Shown: positions 15,466 through 24,781, numbered from the stretch's first letter. The stretch: DNA of 64,000 nt from CAZAQV01 sp964487255 (GCA_964487255.1 CAZAQV010000018.1:1-64000), one strand, 5' to 3'. The notes: generated by a model not told the origin, from the letters alone. Made by a program: numbers and translations.

Positions 15466-16667
15466 AGATGCGACAAAAGCTTCGACGACGCGGAGCGCTC
15501 GCGACGTTGTCGCTCGTGACGATTGTCCTCGTGAACTGTGACTCAGGCGGTGGCGAGGCGACCGAGGATGCGAGCGTTGACCTTGCGCTGCGGAGCCTGG
15601 TGCTCGCAAACTTAGGCGAGAACGTCATTCTTCCGACATTGCGAACGTTCGCTGAGGACGCCGTCGAGCTTAGCAATGCACTCGCGTCAGCCAGCAACGG
15701 CGGCGACCTGGTCGCAGCCCGTCAGGCGTGGACCAGCGCCATGCAGACTTGGGAACTCGTCGAGATGATGCAGGTTGGACCCACTGGGGCGATGGACCTG
15801 ACCTCGGGCGGAGAAGACCGTCGCGACTACATCTATGCCTGGCCGCTCCGGAACCTTTGCGCGATCGATCAGCGAACGGCTTCGGCGGACTATGCAACGA
15901 CGTCCGTCCTGTCCGAAGATTTGGTGAGCACGCGCGGCCTTGGCGCAGTGGGTTATCTGCTTTTCGTCGAAACGAACGACAACACCTGCTCTCCGCTTAG
16001 TCCCATCAATGCCGAGGGCACTTGGGCGGCGCTTTCAGCAGAGGAAATCCGGCAGCGACGGACCTTGCAGGCTGCAGAACTCGCCAAGCTCGTGCAAAGC
16101 GACGCGGCTGCGTTGCTTGCTCGATGGGAGGCGGATGACGGAAACTTCATCTCCGAGCTCACAGAACCCAGGCGTTCGGGCGCGTTGTACGGCAGTGCGC
16201 AGGAGGGACTCAATGCAGTCTCCGACGCCATGTTCTACATTTACGACAGCGTGCGCGACATGAAGGTCGGCGAACCCGCCGGTATCATCGGTTGCACCGA
16301 ATCGGTGTGCCCAGAGGCCGTCGAGTTTCCGTATGCGAGTTTCTCCGTCCAGGCAGTGACCGAGAACTTGCTCGCATTCCAAAGCTTGTATCGAGGTGGC
16401 GACGAGTCTTCAACGCTCGGTTTCGATGACCTCCTCATCGCGATGAAAGCGGAAGTGTTTGCACAGTCAATGGGCTCGCATATTGAGGAAGCGATCACCG
16501 CGGTGAGCAAGATCGATGGACCGCTGCAAGAGGCCGTCGTCAACGACGCCGCCGATGTCGAGGCTGCCCATGCGGCGATCGCGCTGGTTGTGGTCGACCT
16601 GAAAACCATGTTCCTGTCCGTGTTGGACTTGGAGATTCCAAACCGCGCAGCAGGCGACAACGACTGA
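15459..16667 (+). CDS. Imelysin-family (IrpA/EfeO-M75-like) lipoprotein
   Basis: A ~400-aa lipoprotein (signal peptide, lipobox VLVNC). It has two helical imelysin-type repeats: ARQAWTSAMQTWELVEMMQVGP near the N-terminus and a GFDDLLIAM segment near the C-terminus. Imelysins are iron-regulated surface or periplasmic proteins thought to help iron uptake. The usual GxHxxE metal motif is changed to GLGAVGYLLF (His and Glu both replaced), so metal binding may be lost or shifted. Starts at 15459 (overlapping the previous stop) or 15468 (better spaced from AGGGA) are both possible. Confidence 0.85.
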   Translation: MVEMRQKLRRRGALATLSLVTIVLVNCDSGGGEATEDASVDLALRSLVLANLGENVILPTLRTFAEDAVELSNALASASNGGDLVAARQAWTSAMQTWELVEMMQVGPTGAMDLTSGGEDRRDYIYAWPLRNLCAIDQRTASADYATTSVLSEDLVSTRGLGAVGYLLFVETNDNTCSPLSPINAEGTWAALSAEEIRQRRTLQAAELAKLVQSDAAALLARWEADDGNFISELTEPRRSGALYGSAQEGLNAVSDAMFYIYDSVRDMKVGEPAGIIGCTESVCPEAVEFPYASFSVQAVTENLLAFQSLYRGGDESSTLGFDDLLIAMKAEVFAQSMGSHIEEAITAVSKIDGPLQEAVVNDAADVEAAHAAIALVVVDLKTMFLSVLDLEIPNRAAGDND

Positions 16668-16673
16668 ATTTAT

Positions 16674-16751
16674 GGCTCTTCACGGCTCCACGTCGAAAGC
16701 AGGATGTGCATCTAGCACATCTGCTTCCTTTGGCTTCGCACGCTCATCGCG
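16674..16751 (+). repeat. Dispersed palindromic element, copy 3 (inside the iron operon)
   Basis: It begins GGCTCTTCACGGCT and ends GGCTTCGCACGCTCATCGCG, with a GATGTGC / GCACATC stem and 5-nt loop ATCTA. The ends match the rRNA-trailer copies but the stem sequence differs with compensating changes on both arms. It fills the gap between the imelysin-like and HTTM genes, so it would be transcribed within the mRNA. Confidence 0.9.
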
Positions 16752-16802
16752 TGTGCTTCGGCCCATATGCACCCATATCGCGGCTTACTGCGAGGCATCT
16801 CA

Positions 16803-18281
16803 GTGTCGAATCTGAAATCCAAGCTTTGGAGAGAAACGGACATTGCATCGTTGGCGATGCTGCGGGTTTTCATTGGGCTCGTCATGTTTGTCAGCACGGT
16901 CCGCTTTTTGGCCAACGGTTGGGTCGAGCGCTTTTTTGAGAAGCCAACATTTTTCTTTTCCTACTGGGGCTTCGAGTTCGTCGAAGTTGCGAGTCCCGAG
17001 GTTCTGACACTCATGCACATCGTGATGGCGTTTGCGGCGTTGGGCGTCACACTCGGTCTTTTCTATCGCGTTAGTGCGGTGACGTTCTTTGTCTTGTTCA
17101 GCTACGTCGAGCTTCTCGACGTCACCAACTACCTCAACCACTACGTGCTCGTGAGCTTCTTGGCGCTGCTCTTTTGTTTCCTGCCGCTGCACGGCGCGAT
17201 GTCGCTCGATGCGCATCGAAACTCTAAGCTCCGACGCGCGACGGTGCCCGCTTGGATGCTCTACCTGCTGCGCGTTCAGATCGGCGCTGTCTATTTCTAC
17301 GCCGGGGTAGCGAAGCTGCACCCCGATTGGCTCCTGCATGGTCAGCCGCTCGGGATCTGGCTGGCGGCTCGGGCCGAGACGCCATTGATTGGTCCGCTGC
17401 TGACACTTCCTGGGGCGGCGCTCGCGCTGAGTTGGGCTGGCTTGCTGCACGACTTACTGATCGTGCCCGCACTGCTCTGGAAGCGGACACGCAAGCTCGC
17501 TTTCGTCGTGCTGCTTGTTTTTCACTTCGGCACGCACCTGCTCTTCACGATCGGGATCTTTCCCATCTTGATGCCGCTGTGCGCGACCATCTTCTTCGAC
17601 CCCTCTTGGCCAAGAGAAATTGCCACGTGGCGCCGATCGATGAGGGACACTCGCTCCCGGTTCCCTTCGGTCACCTGGCGCTCGTTCCGGCGCCTCCCAA
17701 ATCTCTTCTCTGCGCTTCGCTCCGATCGAATTCGGGTCCCTCCGAGCCCTGCATCGACGGCACCACGTGGCGCCATGCTTAACCTGGGCTTGGTGGCGGC
17801 CATCCTATGGAGCTCTTTGCAGGTCCTGATGCCGCTGCGAACCTACCTCTACGATCACGACGTGCTTTGGGCCGAGCAAGGGATGCGCTTTTCGTGGCGC
17901 GTCATGCTCCGAGAAAAAAACGGAAGTATCGCGTATCGCGTGCGTGCGGACGGCCTGACCCGTGAAAAACACGTGTCCCCCAGCAAGTACTTGACCTCTC
18001 ACCAAGAGCGCGAGATGAGCGGACAACCCGACTTGATCCTACAGCTCGCACACCACATTGGTCGAGAGTTTGAAGCTCGTGGCTACCAAAGCGTGCAAGT
18101 GCGGGTTGACGCTCGGGTGTCTCTCAATGGTCGCCCAGCTAGGTCCATGATCGATCCCAGCGCGGATTTGATGCAGATCCACGACGGACTTGGTAAAGCG
18201 TCTTGGATCATGCCTGCGCCGTACGAGCCGCCACTTCAGAGCCACCGCATCACACTCGCCGCACTGGAGTGGCGACGGTGA
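16803..18281 (+). CDS. HTTM-domain membrane protein (vitamin-K gamma-carboxylase-like)
   Basis: About 492 aa with roughly eight to ten membrane segments. Typical HTTM landmarks are present: ASLAMLRVFIGLVMF near the start, DVTNYLNHYVLVSFLALLF, LLRVQIGAVYFYAGVAKLHPDWL and FHFGTHLLFTIGIFP. The HTTM domain is the bacterial relative of vitamin-K-dependent gamma-glutamyl carboxylase; its bacterial substrate is unknown. GTG 16803 has GAGG seven bases upstream; ATG 16767 has no ribosome site. It is coupled to the TonB receptor by a GTGA overlap. A Ser/Arg/Pro-rich loop near residues 275-325 is flanked by two 12-bp direct repeats (17623, 17763). Confidence 0.85.
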   Translation: MSNLKSKLWRETDIASLAMLRVFIGLVMFVSTVRFLANGWVERFFEKPTFFFSYWGFEFVEVASPEVLTLMHIVMAFAALGVTLGLFYRVSAVTFFVLFSYVELLDVTNYLNHYVLVSFLALLFCFLPLHGAMSLDAHRNSKLRRATVPAWMLYLLRVQIGAVYFYAGVAKLHPDWLLHGQPLGIWLAARAETPLIGPLLTLPGAALALSWAGLLHDLLIVPALLWKRTRKLAFVVLLVFHFGTHLLFTIGIFPILMPLCATIFFDPSWPREIATWRRSMRDTRSRFPSVTWRSFRRLPNLFSALRSDRIRVPPSPASTAPRGAMLNLGLVAAILWSSLQVLMPLRTYLYDHDVLWAEQGMRFSWRVMLREKNGSIAYRVRADGLTREKHVSPSKYLTSHQEREMSGQPDLILQLAHHIGREFEARGYQSVQVRVDARVSLNGRPARSMIDPSADLMQIHDGLGKASWIMPAPYEPPLQSHRITLAALEWRR

Positions 18282-20560
18282 TCGCTCGACGCACGCTGTT
18301 GTTTTCCGTGCTCACTTGGCTTCTGAACGCCAGTGCGCTCGCGCAAGATCCCCAGCAGGGCGACCCGGCCACGACGCCCGAGGACGACGTGCTCGACCCC
18401 GAGGCGTTGTTACCCGAGGAAGACTGGTTGGTGTTGCCTGAGCTCGAAGTCACGTACAAGGACGACGATGTCTTTCGTCAAGGCGGGTCTATGCAGCAGA
18501 TCGACGAAGCGTCGCTCGAGAAGTTCGAGTTCGACGATCCGAATGCCATCGTGCAGCAGGCACCTGGTCTCTATACCCGTCAAGAAGACGGTTTCGGTCT
18601 TCGTCCAAACATCGGCATTCGTGGCACGAGCTCGGATCGCAGCAAGAAAATCACATTGATGGAGGACGACGTGCTCTTCGGCCCCGCTCCCTATGCGGCG
18701 CCGGCGGCGTACTACTTTCCGTTGGTCACGCGCATGGTGGGGGTCGACGTCTTCAAAGGTCCGTCGGCGGTGCTCTATGGACCCAACACGATCGGCGGCG
18801 CGCTGAACTTTCGCAGTCGTCCCATTCCGGATAAGTTTTCCGGCGAGCTCGATGTGTCGCTCGGCAGTTTCTGGACGCGCCGACTACATGGGCACGTGGG
18901 CGCGAAGAACGACTGGGGAGGCATCCTCTTTGAGGGTGTGGACCTCGCGAGCCAGGGCTTCAAAGAGCTTCCTGGCGGCGCGGACACTGGCTTTCATCGC
19001 AATGAGTTCTTGCTCAAGACAGCGGTCAATACCGACCCTGAAAAGGAAGTCTTCCATAAGCTCGAACTCCGACTCGGCTATTCGCGGGAGCGCTCCAATG
19101 AGACCTATACGGGGCTCGCGGATGTTGACTTTGAACAAAACCCCGTACGTCGCTATCCCTCGACCGCGCGCGATCAGATGAGCTGGTGGAGAACCCAAGT
19201 TCAGCTCCGGCACTTGCTGTCCATGGGTGATCAACTCGAGGTGCGAACTGTCTTCTACCGCCATGATTTCGACCGTACCTGGACGAGGCTCAACGGCTTC
19301 CGGGACGGACCGTCGATCTCCGACGTGCTTCAGAACCCCACCGGTCGGCGCGAAGTCTACTACCGTGTGCTCACCGGTGAGCAGGACTCGGCATCGGTGC
19401 TCGACCCTTCGCAAGACGGGCAGGACTTGCTGGTTATCGACAACGCGCGCGCTTTCGTCTCGCAGGGCCTCCAGTCGACGCTTCGGGCAAGTTTCGACAC
19501 GGCGCCGCTTGCGCACCACCTCGAAGTCGGCGCTCGTGTTCACCACGACCGAATCGACCGTAATCACGTGGAGCGCGGCTATCGCATGGACCGGGCTCGC
19601 TTGGTCCGGGATGGACGCGCAGCAGAGGCCGTCACGCTCAACACCGGCAACGCGCAGTCGCTCGCGCTTTACGCTGCGTACGGCATCGAGTTTGCCAAGC
19701 TAACCATCACACCTGGCATCCGAATGGAATGGATCCGCACGACACTTTCGGACGCACTCACACAGGGCGTTTACGACAATAGCGATGTCGTGTTTATTCC
19801 CGGCCTGGGCATTCAGTATCAGGTCGTCCCCGAGCTGGAAGTCTTTGCCGGCGTGCACCGCGGGTTTAGCCCTGTCGCACCGGGGCAGCCCGATGAGGTC
19901 GAGCCCGAGCGCAGCACAAACTACGAGTTGGGAGGTCGCCTTCAGGCCAACGAAGGCGCAACGATGGTTGAGCTGACCGGGTTTTTTAACGACTACTCAA
20001 ACCTGACGGGCAACTGTACGTTTTCGACGGGGTGTTCGGTGACGGATATCGATCGCCAGTTTAACGGCGGTGAAGTTGACATCTTTGGCTTGGAACTGGC
20101 GGGGGTGCATGCGTTTGAGCTGGATGAGGGCCTTCGGCTTCCTGTGCGAGGTAGCTATTCCTTCACGCACGCGCGCTTTCGGTCCGATTTTTCCTCGGAC
20201 AACCCGACCTTCGGTGACGTCGAAAACGGCGATGAAGTTCCTTACGTTCCCGAGCACCAGTTTCGTGCGCAGGTGGGCGTCGAACATACCATCGGTTCTG
20301 CCAACATCGCCGCAAACTACGTTGGCAGCATGCGAGAGCAGGCCGGGCAGGGCGATCCCGAGCCCGGCGAGTTGCCGAGCACGGACGCATACTTCACCCT
20401 CGACGCCCTGGCGACCTATCACCTCGCCAACCCGCTCGACCTCTACCTTCGGTTTGAAAACATCACGGACGCATCGCCAATCGTCGCCCGGCGTCCTTTT
20501 GGAGCTCGACCACTCAAGCCCTTTACGGTCATGATCGGTGCCCGACTCGCCATCCGCTAA
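18278..20560 (+). CDS. TonB-dependent outer-membrane receptor, iron-uptake type
   Basis: A 760-aa outer-membrane receptor starting at the GTG at 18278, which overlaps the HTTM stop (GTGA) and is followed by a signal peptide (to ALAQ). The plug domain contains NAIVQQAPGLYTRQEDGFGLRPNIGIRGTSSDRSKKITLMED and GPSAVLYGPNTIGGALNF. The C-terminal barrel has NYELGGRL, FRFEN-like YLRFENITD and ends GARLAIR. The closest style is FecA/ferric-siderophore receptors. Gene order and Fur-like boxes support iron-regulated import with the divergent TonB. The ligand is not known. Confidence 0.93.
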   Translation: MIARRTLLFSVLTWLLNASALAQDPQQGDPATTPEDDVLDPEALLPEEDWLVLPELEVTYKDDDVFRQGGSMQQIDEASLEKFEFDDPNAIVQQAPGLYTRQEDGFGLRPNIGIRGTSSDRSKKITLMEDDVLFGPAPYAAPAAYYFPLVTRMVGVDVFKGPSAVLYGPNTIGGALNFRSRPIPDKFSGELDVSLGSFWTRRLHGHVGAKNDWGGILFEGVDLASQGFKELPGGADTGFHRNEFLLKTAVNTDPEKEVFHKLELRLGYSRERSNETYTGLADVDFEQNPVRRYPSTARDQMSWWRTQVQLRHLLSMGDQLEVRTVFYRHDFDRTWTRLNGFRDGPSISDVLQNPTGRREVYYRVLTGEQDSASVLDPSQDGQDLLVIDNARAFVSQGLQSTLRASFDTAPLAHHLEVGARVHHDRIDRNHVERGYRMDRARLVRDGRAAEAVTLNTGNAQSLALYAAYGIEFAKLTITPGIRMEWIRTTLSDALTQGVYDNSDVVFIPGLGIQYQVVPELEVFAGVHRGFSPVAPGQPDEVEPERSTNYELGGRLQANEGATMVELTGFFNDYSNLTGNCTFSTGCSVTDIDRQFNGGEVDIFGLELAGVHAFELDEGLRLPVRGSYSFTHARFRSDFSSDNPTFGDVENGDEVPYVPEHQFRAQVGVEHTIGSANIAANYVGSMREQAGQGDPEPGELPSTDAYFTLDALATYHLANPLDLYLRFENITDASPIVARRPFGARPLKPFTVMIGARLAIR

Positions 20561-20563
20561 ACG

Positions 20564-20953
20564 TCAGTCGCGAATTGAGGCGATGTTTTTCTCCCAGTTC
20601 TTGCCATCGAAGGGGACGATCTGAAAATCGGCCGGATCGAAACCGTCAAGGCATCGCGCGTTGACACTGATGTCGTTGGGGTGCGAGCGAGGGACGTAGT
20701 ATGGCGTAATGCCACACTGATCGCAGAAATAGTGCCGGGCCGTTCGGCTGCCGAACTGGTATTCGGAGCGATGTGCGGTCGAGCCCTCGCGGATGTCCGC
20801 TTTGCTGACAAACAAGTGGAGGAATCCCTTTTTGATGCAAACCGAGCAATTACATTCGAGGACCCGCGTTGTGCGGAGTCGGATCTCGGCGTGAAGTGCG
20901 CCGCAATGACAGCTCACCTTCTTCCAGTCGGTGTTGCTTTTTGCCTCACTCAC
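20564..20953 (-). CDS. GFA/CENP-V-type zinc protein
   Basis: A 129-aa member of the GFA (glutathione-dependent formaldehyde-activating enzyme-like) family. Zinc ligands are visible as CHCG (residues 15-18), CNCSVC near 34-39 and CDQCG near 77-81. The family is used in S-hydroxymethylglutathione chemistry and many members have no proven substrate. It has a GTG start and is convergent with the TonB receptor, with three bases between stops. No partner genes (formaldehyde dehydrogenase) are adjacent. Confidence 0.88.
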   Translation of the reverse strand: MSEAKSNTDWKKVSCHCGALHAEIRLRTTRVLECNCSVCIKKGFLHLFVSKADIREGSTAHRSEYQFGSRTARHYFCDQCGITPYYVPRSHPNDISVNARCLDGFDPADFQIVPFDGKNWEKNIASIRD

Positions 20954-21115
20954 CGGGCGAGAATAGCGAATCTATTTGCCAGCGTGGGAAAGATTGGAAC
21001 ACATTGAAAATAGCGGCTTTTCTCTGGTTGCTCGTCTCCCATGTCCTGTGTAAGGTGCGATCGCTTAGAAGCTGCGCGCATGACGCGCGTGTTTCGGGCA
21101 TGAAGGAGAAGCCCT

Positions 21116-21763
21116 GTGTATTTTCGAACCCTTCTTAAGTTTGCTTCAATCATGACAATGGCCACTGCGCTGCTGTGTGCGTCGGCCAATGCTTCTCAAG
21201 CTCAGCAGCCCGTCGAACTCGACTCCAATATCCAAGGCACGGTCGGTCTGGGCTTGGTGGGTGCGGAGCTGGGCCTCCTGATTCCAGCATTGGCGGGAAT
21301 GGAAGATGCCTGGCCATACATTGTGTTTCCGGTCGTAGGTGCTGGAGGCGGTGCTGTCGCAGGATATTTCTTGCTCGACCAACCCGACCACACCGAGGCA
21401 GGTGTCATTACGCTCGCAGCGGGGATGTTGCTCATCGTTCCCTCCATCGTCGCCACGCTCGCGCTGACGGCTTATGATCCCGAATCAGATTTTCCCGATG
21501 ACCTTCAAACGCCTGGCGAAGAGGACGCCGTCGAAGCTCCTGCGCCCAATGTGGATCCCGACGCGGCTGAGCAAGGAGCCGGCACGACCTCGGGCGAGCT
21601 CCAGGCCGGCGTTGGACTTCTGCGTGTCGCTTCGAATGGCAAGTTGATGGTGGGCGCTCCCGGTCTCTCTATCGCCTCGGTGTACTCGCTCACCGAGCAA
21701 CGTCAGTACGGTGCTCCGGCAGCCACGTCTCTGCGTGTGCCGGTACTTACCGGCGCGTTCTAG
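21116..21763 (+). CDS. Exported protein with a glycine-rich membrane core, unknown function
   Basis: A 215-aa protein with a GTG start preceded by AAGGAG. The signal peptide ends at ANASQAQ. Three hydrophobic, Gly/Ala-rich segments (about 40-60, 68-85 and 97-120) suggest membrane hairpins, followed by an acidic linker (EEDAVEAPAP) and a Gly/Leu-rich C-terminal ~70 residues. No family is recognised. It precedes tilS by 41 bp on the same strand and might share its transcript. Confidence 0.68.
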   Translation: MYFRTLLKFASIMTMATALLCASANASQAQQPVELDSNIQGTVGLGLVGAELGLLIPALAGMEDAWPYIVFPVVGAGGGAVAGYFLLDQPDHTEAGVITLAAGMLLIVPSIVATLALTAYDPESDFPDDLQTPGEEDAVEAPAPNVDPDAAEQGAGTTSGELQAGVGLLRVASNGKLMVGAPGLSIASVYSLTEQRQYGAPAATSLRVPVLTGAF

Positions 21764-21804
21764 ACCTGCAAAAGCAAGTCCTAAGACTGATTCGACGAGC
21801 CTCG

Positions 21805-22695
21805 TTGGTTGAGCGAGGGGATCGAATCTTGGTGGCCTGCTCAGGCGGGGTCGATTCGGTGGTGCTGACGGCGCTGCTCTCTGACCTCGCGCCCGCGTTA
21901 GAGGTCGAGCTCGGTGTCTGTTGCATCGACCATGGGCTCCGGCCGGAAGCGCGCGAGGAGGTCGAGTTCGTTCGTCGCCTTGCCGAGAATCTACGGCTGC
22001 CCTTTTTTACACGGCGCGTCGAGGTGGGGACGCGCGGGCATTCGCTTCAGGCAGACGCGCGTCGCGCGCGCTACGAAGCGCTGTTCGGCGTTCGTGAGCA
22101 GCACGGCTTTGACATGATTGCCACGGGACACACGCGCGACGACCAAGCGGAGACGGTTCTCGCGCGCATTTTTCGCTCGGCAAGCATCGCGAGCTTGTGC
22201 GCGATCGCGCTGCGCCGGGACGACGGTGTGATTCGTCCGTTGCTAAGTCTTTCGCGCACGCAGGTTGCACAGTATGCGCGTCAGCGAGGCCTGGAGCACC
22301 GCGAGGATCCAAGCAACCGCGATGAACGCTTTGAGCGAGTGCGCATGCGAGCCATTTTGGGTGCGCTCCGCGAAGAGAGTGAGCTCATTGACGAGCGACT
22401 TGCTGAACTGGCGCAAGCGGCGCGCGATCATCGAGAAACGATCGTTCTTTGGGCGAGAACCATCGATGTGTCTCAGCCAACGCTCGGCCGCGATCGTTTG
22501 CTTGAGCTCCCAGCGGCTGTCGCCAAGGAGGTGCTGGCGAGCTGGGTGAAAACCCATGCGGCGCGGTCGATGGGTAGCCAATTGCAGCAGCAAGCGCACA
22601 CGCTCGTCCAGCTAGGAAAGGGTGAACTATGGCTTAGCGACGAGCTGCAGCTGTGTGTCACCGCGAAGGCGATTCGCTTAGAACGCCGGAGTTAG
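21805..22695 (+). CDS. tilS: tRNA(Ile)-lysidine synthase
   Basis: A 296-aa enzyme that converts the wobble cytidine of the AUA-decoding tRNA(Ile) to lysidine. The PP-loop SGGVDS is at residues 14-19, CCIDHGLRPEA near 40, ATGHTRDDQAET near 110 and RPLLSLSR near 150. It lacks the C-terminal domains of the long E. coli form and resembles short TilS types. The TTG start at 21805 is used because no ATG/GTG lies upstream in frame; upstream CTG codons are conceivable. It leads a tilS-ftsH-folP-cdaA-ybbR run. Confidence 0.93.
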   Translation: MVERGDRILVACSGGVDSVVLTALLSDLAPALEVELGVCCIDHGLRPEAREEVEFVRRLAENLRLPFFTRRVEVGTRGHSLQADARRARYEALFGVREQHGFDMIATGHTRDDQAETVLARIFRSASIASLCAIALRRDDGVIRPLLSLSRTQVAQYARQRGLEHREDPSNRDERFERVRMRAILGALREESELIDERLAELAQAARDHRETIVLWARTIDVSQPTLGRDRLLELPAAVAKEVLASWVKTHAARSMGSQLQQQAHTLVQLGKGELWLSDELQLCVTAKAIRLERRS

Positions 22696-22787
22696 GGCCG
22701 AATCCTCCCAGATCCTCGACGGCGCGAGCGGCTTGCCCTAGGATTCTAGGGATCCCCCCAAGGGCGGGCCTTCGCAGCGAGGACGCT

Positions 22788-24719
22788 TTGAAACAAACGC
22801 ACAAAACACTTTTACTCTGGGTCTTGCTGATTGTGATGTTCGTCACGATCTACAAGCTGGTTAATCGCGACGAGCACCCAACCGCTGCGCAGTTTAGCGA
22901 CTTTGTCGCCGAGCTCGAGTCCGACCGTGTCACGAAAGTTGAAATTCGTCCGGGCGAAAACAGCGCAGAAATCGCCTATTGGGTCGACCTGGGCGACAAG
23001 CGCAATGAGAAAAAGGTGACGGTCGGCGTTGTCACCGATGCGCTGCAACAGGACCTCCTCGAGCGTAAAGTCGAGACGAAGTTCTTGGCCGCAGATCAAG
23101 ACGCGGTCTGGACCAGTGCACTGCTGACATGGCTCCCGATGATTATCATCGTGGGTTTTTTATTGTTTTTCATGCGGCAAGTTCAGGCATCAGGGGGCAA
23201 AGCCATGAGCTTCGGCAAGTCGCGTGCTCGGCTGCTCAATGAGTCGCAGAACAAAGTCACCTTTGCCGACGTAGCTGGTATTGATGAAGCCAAAGACGAC
23301 TGCGAAGAGATCATCGCGTTCTTGCGGGACCCGAAGAAGTTTCAGCGCCTCGGCGGGCGCATCCCGAAAGGGGTGTTGCTGGTCGGTGCTCCAGGTACGG
23401 GTAAGACCCTGCTCGCGCGCGCCATCGCTGGTGAAGCGGGAGTGCCTTTCTTTAGTATTTCCGGCTCGGACTTCGTCGAAATGTTTGTAGGGGTGGGCGC
23501 TTCGCGCGTTCGCGACCTTTTTGAGCAGGGCAAAAAGCACGCGCCCTGCATCATTTTCATCGACGAGATCGACGCCGTTGGACGACACCGCGGTTCGGGC
23601 ATGGGGGGCGGTCACGACGAGCGCGAGCAGACGCTGAACCAGCTTTTGGTGGAGATGGACGGTTTTGAGGCCTCCGACGGCGTCATTATCATCGCGGCCA
23701 CCAACCGACCGGATGTTCTCGACCCTGCCATCTTGCGTCCCGGTCGTTTCGACCGGCGCATCATCGTCCCGAGACCGGACCTGAACGGTCGCGTGGGTAT
23801 TCTTCAGGTCCACACCAAGCGGGTGCCGCTCGCTCCAGACGTTGACCTAGAGATTATCGCCCGCGGTGCACCCGGATTTTCCGGCGCAGACCTCGAAAAC
23901 TTGGTCAACGAGGCTGCCTTGCTCGCCGCACGCCTGGACCAAGATCACGTCTCCATGGAGCACTTCGAGCTTGCCAAGGACAAGGTGCTCATGGGCTCCG
24001 AACGTCGCTCGATGGTTATCAGCGAAAAGCAGAAGCGCCAGACGGCTTGGCACGAGGCAGGTCATACCTTGGTTGGAAAACTGCTTCCAAATCACGATCC
24101 GATCCACAAAGTCTCCATTATTCCGCGCGGACCAGCGCTGGGCGTGACCGTCGCATTGCCTGAGGAGGACCAGCTCGGTGCTTCTCGCGAGTACCTCCTC
24201 GACCGGATCGCCATGGCGATGGGCGGGCGCATTGCTGAGGAAATCAAGTTTGACGAGCTGACCACAGGTGCCAGCAATGACATCCGCCAAGCGACCAACA
24301 TGGCGCGCAGCATGGTTACTGAATATGGCATGAGTAAAAAGCTTGGGCCGATGGCCTACGGCGATAAAGGCGAGGCTGCGCTGTTCCAGTTCGGTCCGGC
24401 CGCCAAGACCCAGGACTACTCGGAGCAGACCGCGCGCGAGATCGATGCCGAAGTTCGCGACATTATCGAGACACAATACAAACGTGCGCGCGGCATTGTT
24501 GAAGAAAACGTGGATAAGCTCGACGCGCTCGCGCACGCTCTACTGGAGCGAGAGACTCTTGGTGCAGCGGAGATCAACGCGGTGCTCGCCGGTGAACCGC
24601 TGCCAGAGACCAGACCTGTGAAGATTCCCACCTACGCGCAGAAACGTAAGGAGCGCGACAAGGATCGCAGACCGAGCGGCGCGCCACTATTTGCCTCGCC
24701 CGACCCCTCCAAAAGCTAA
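22788..24719 (+). CDS. ftsH: ATP-dependent zinc metalloprotease FtsH
   Basis: A 643-aa membrane AAA+ protease for quality control of membrane and regulatory proteins. Two N-terminal membrane helices (about 5-25 and 115-135) flank a periplasmic domain. The AAA core has Walker A GAPGTGKTLLA, Walker B IIFIDEID, and the second region of homology (ATNRPDVLDPAILRPGRFDR). The zinc protease site is HEAGH. The TTG start at 22788 places LKQTHKTLLLW at the N-terminus. Downstream of tilS as in many bacteria. Confidence 0.97.
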   Translation: MKQTHKTLLLWVLLIVMFVTIYKLVNRDEHPTAAQFSDFVAELESDRVTKVEIRPGENSAEIAYWVDLGDKRNEKKVTVGVVTDALQQDLLERKVETKFLAADQDAVWTSALLTWLPMIIIVGFLLFFMRQVQASGGKAMSFGKSRARLLNESQNKVTFADVAGIDEAKDDCEEIIAFLRDPKKFQRLGGRIPKGVLLVGAPGTGKTLLARAIAGEAGVPFFSISGSDFVEMFVGVGASRVRDLFEQGKKHAPCIIFIDEIDAVGRHRGSGMGGGHDEREQTLNQLLVEMDGFEASDGVIIIAATNRPDVLDPAILRPGRFDRRIIVPRPDLNGRVGILQVHTKRVPLAPDVDLEIIARGAPGFSGADLENLVNEAALLAARLDQDHVSMEHFELAKDKVLMGSERRSMVISEKQKRQTAWHEAGHTLVGKLLPNHDPIHKVSIIPRGPALGVTVALPEEDQLGASREYLLDRIAMAMGGRIAEEIKFDELTTGASNDIRQATNMARSMVTEYGMSKKLGPMAYGDKGEAALFQFGPAAKTQDYSEQTAREIDAEVRDIIETQYKRARGIVEENVDKLDALAHALLERETLGAAEINAVLAGEPLPETRPVKIPTYAQKRKERDKDRRPSGAPLFASPDPSKS

Positions 24720-24770
24720 GGCTCTCTTGGTGCCGTGAAGAGCCAAAAACACTGCGATGAACGCTCTTTG
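24720..24770. repeat. Partial palindromic-element ends between ftsH and folP
   Basis: GGCTCT...AGAGCC forms a small hairpin including GCCGTGAAGAGCC, the outer end of the dispersed element. This is followed directly by CTGCGATGAACGC, the other end. Both ends are present in minus orientation but in reversed order and without the central stem, as if left by deletion or a tandem junction. The folP ribosome site (GGAGG) follows. Confidence 0.5.
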
Positions 24771-24781
24771 CGGAGGATTCG

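Noticed and set aside
17252..17782. Alternative frames inside the HTTM gene
   Set aside because: They are Arg/Ala/Pro-rich shadow frames of a coding region with strong codon bias; the membrane-protein frame is the real one.
22310..22335. CGCGATGAACGC in tilS as an element end
   Set aside because: It encodes the conserved NRDERF region of TilS and no other part of the element is nearby.
24719..24750. Terminator after ftsH
   Set aside because: The GGCTCT / AGAGCC hairpin lacks a following T-run, and folP with its own ribosome site follows at once, so read-through is expected.
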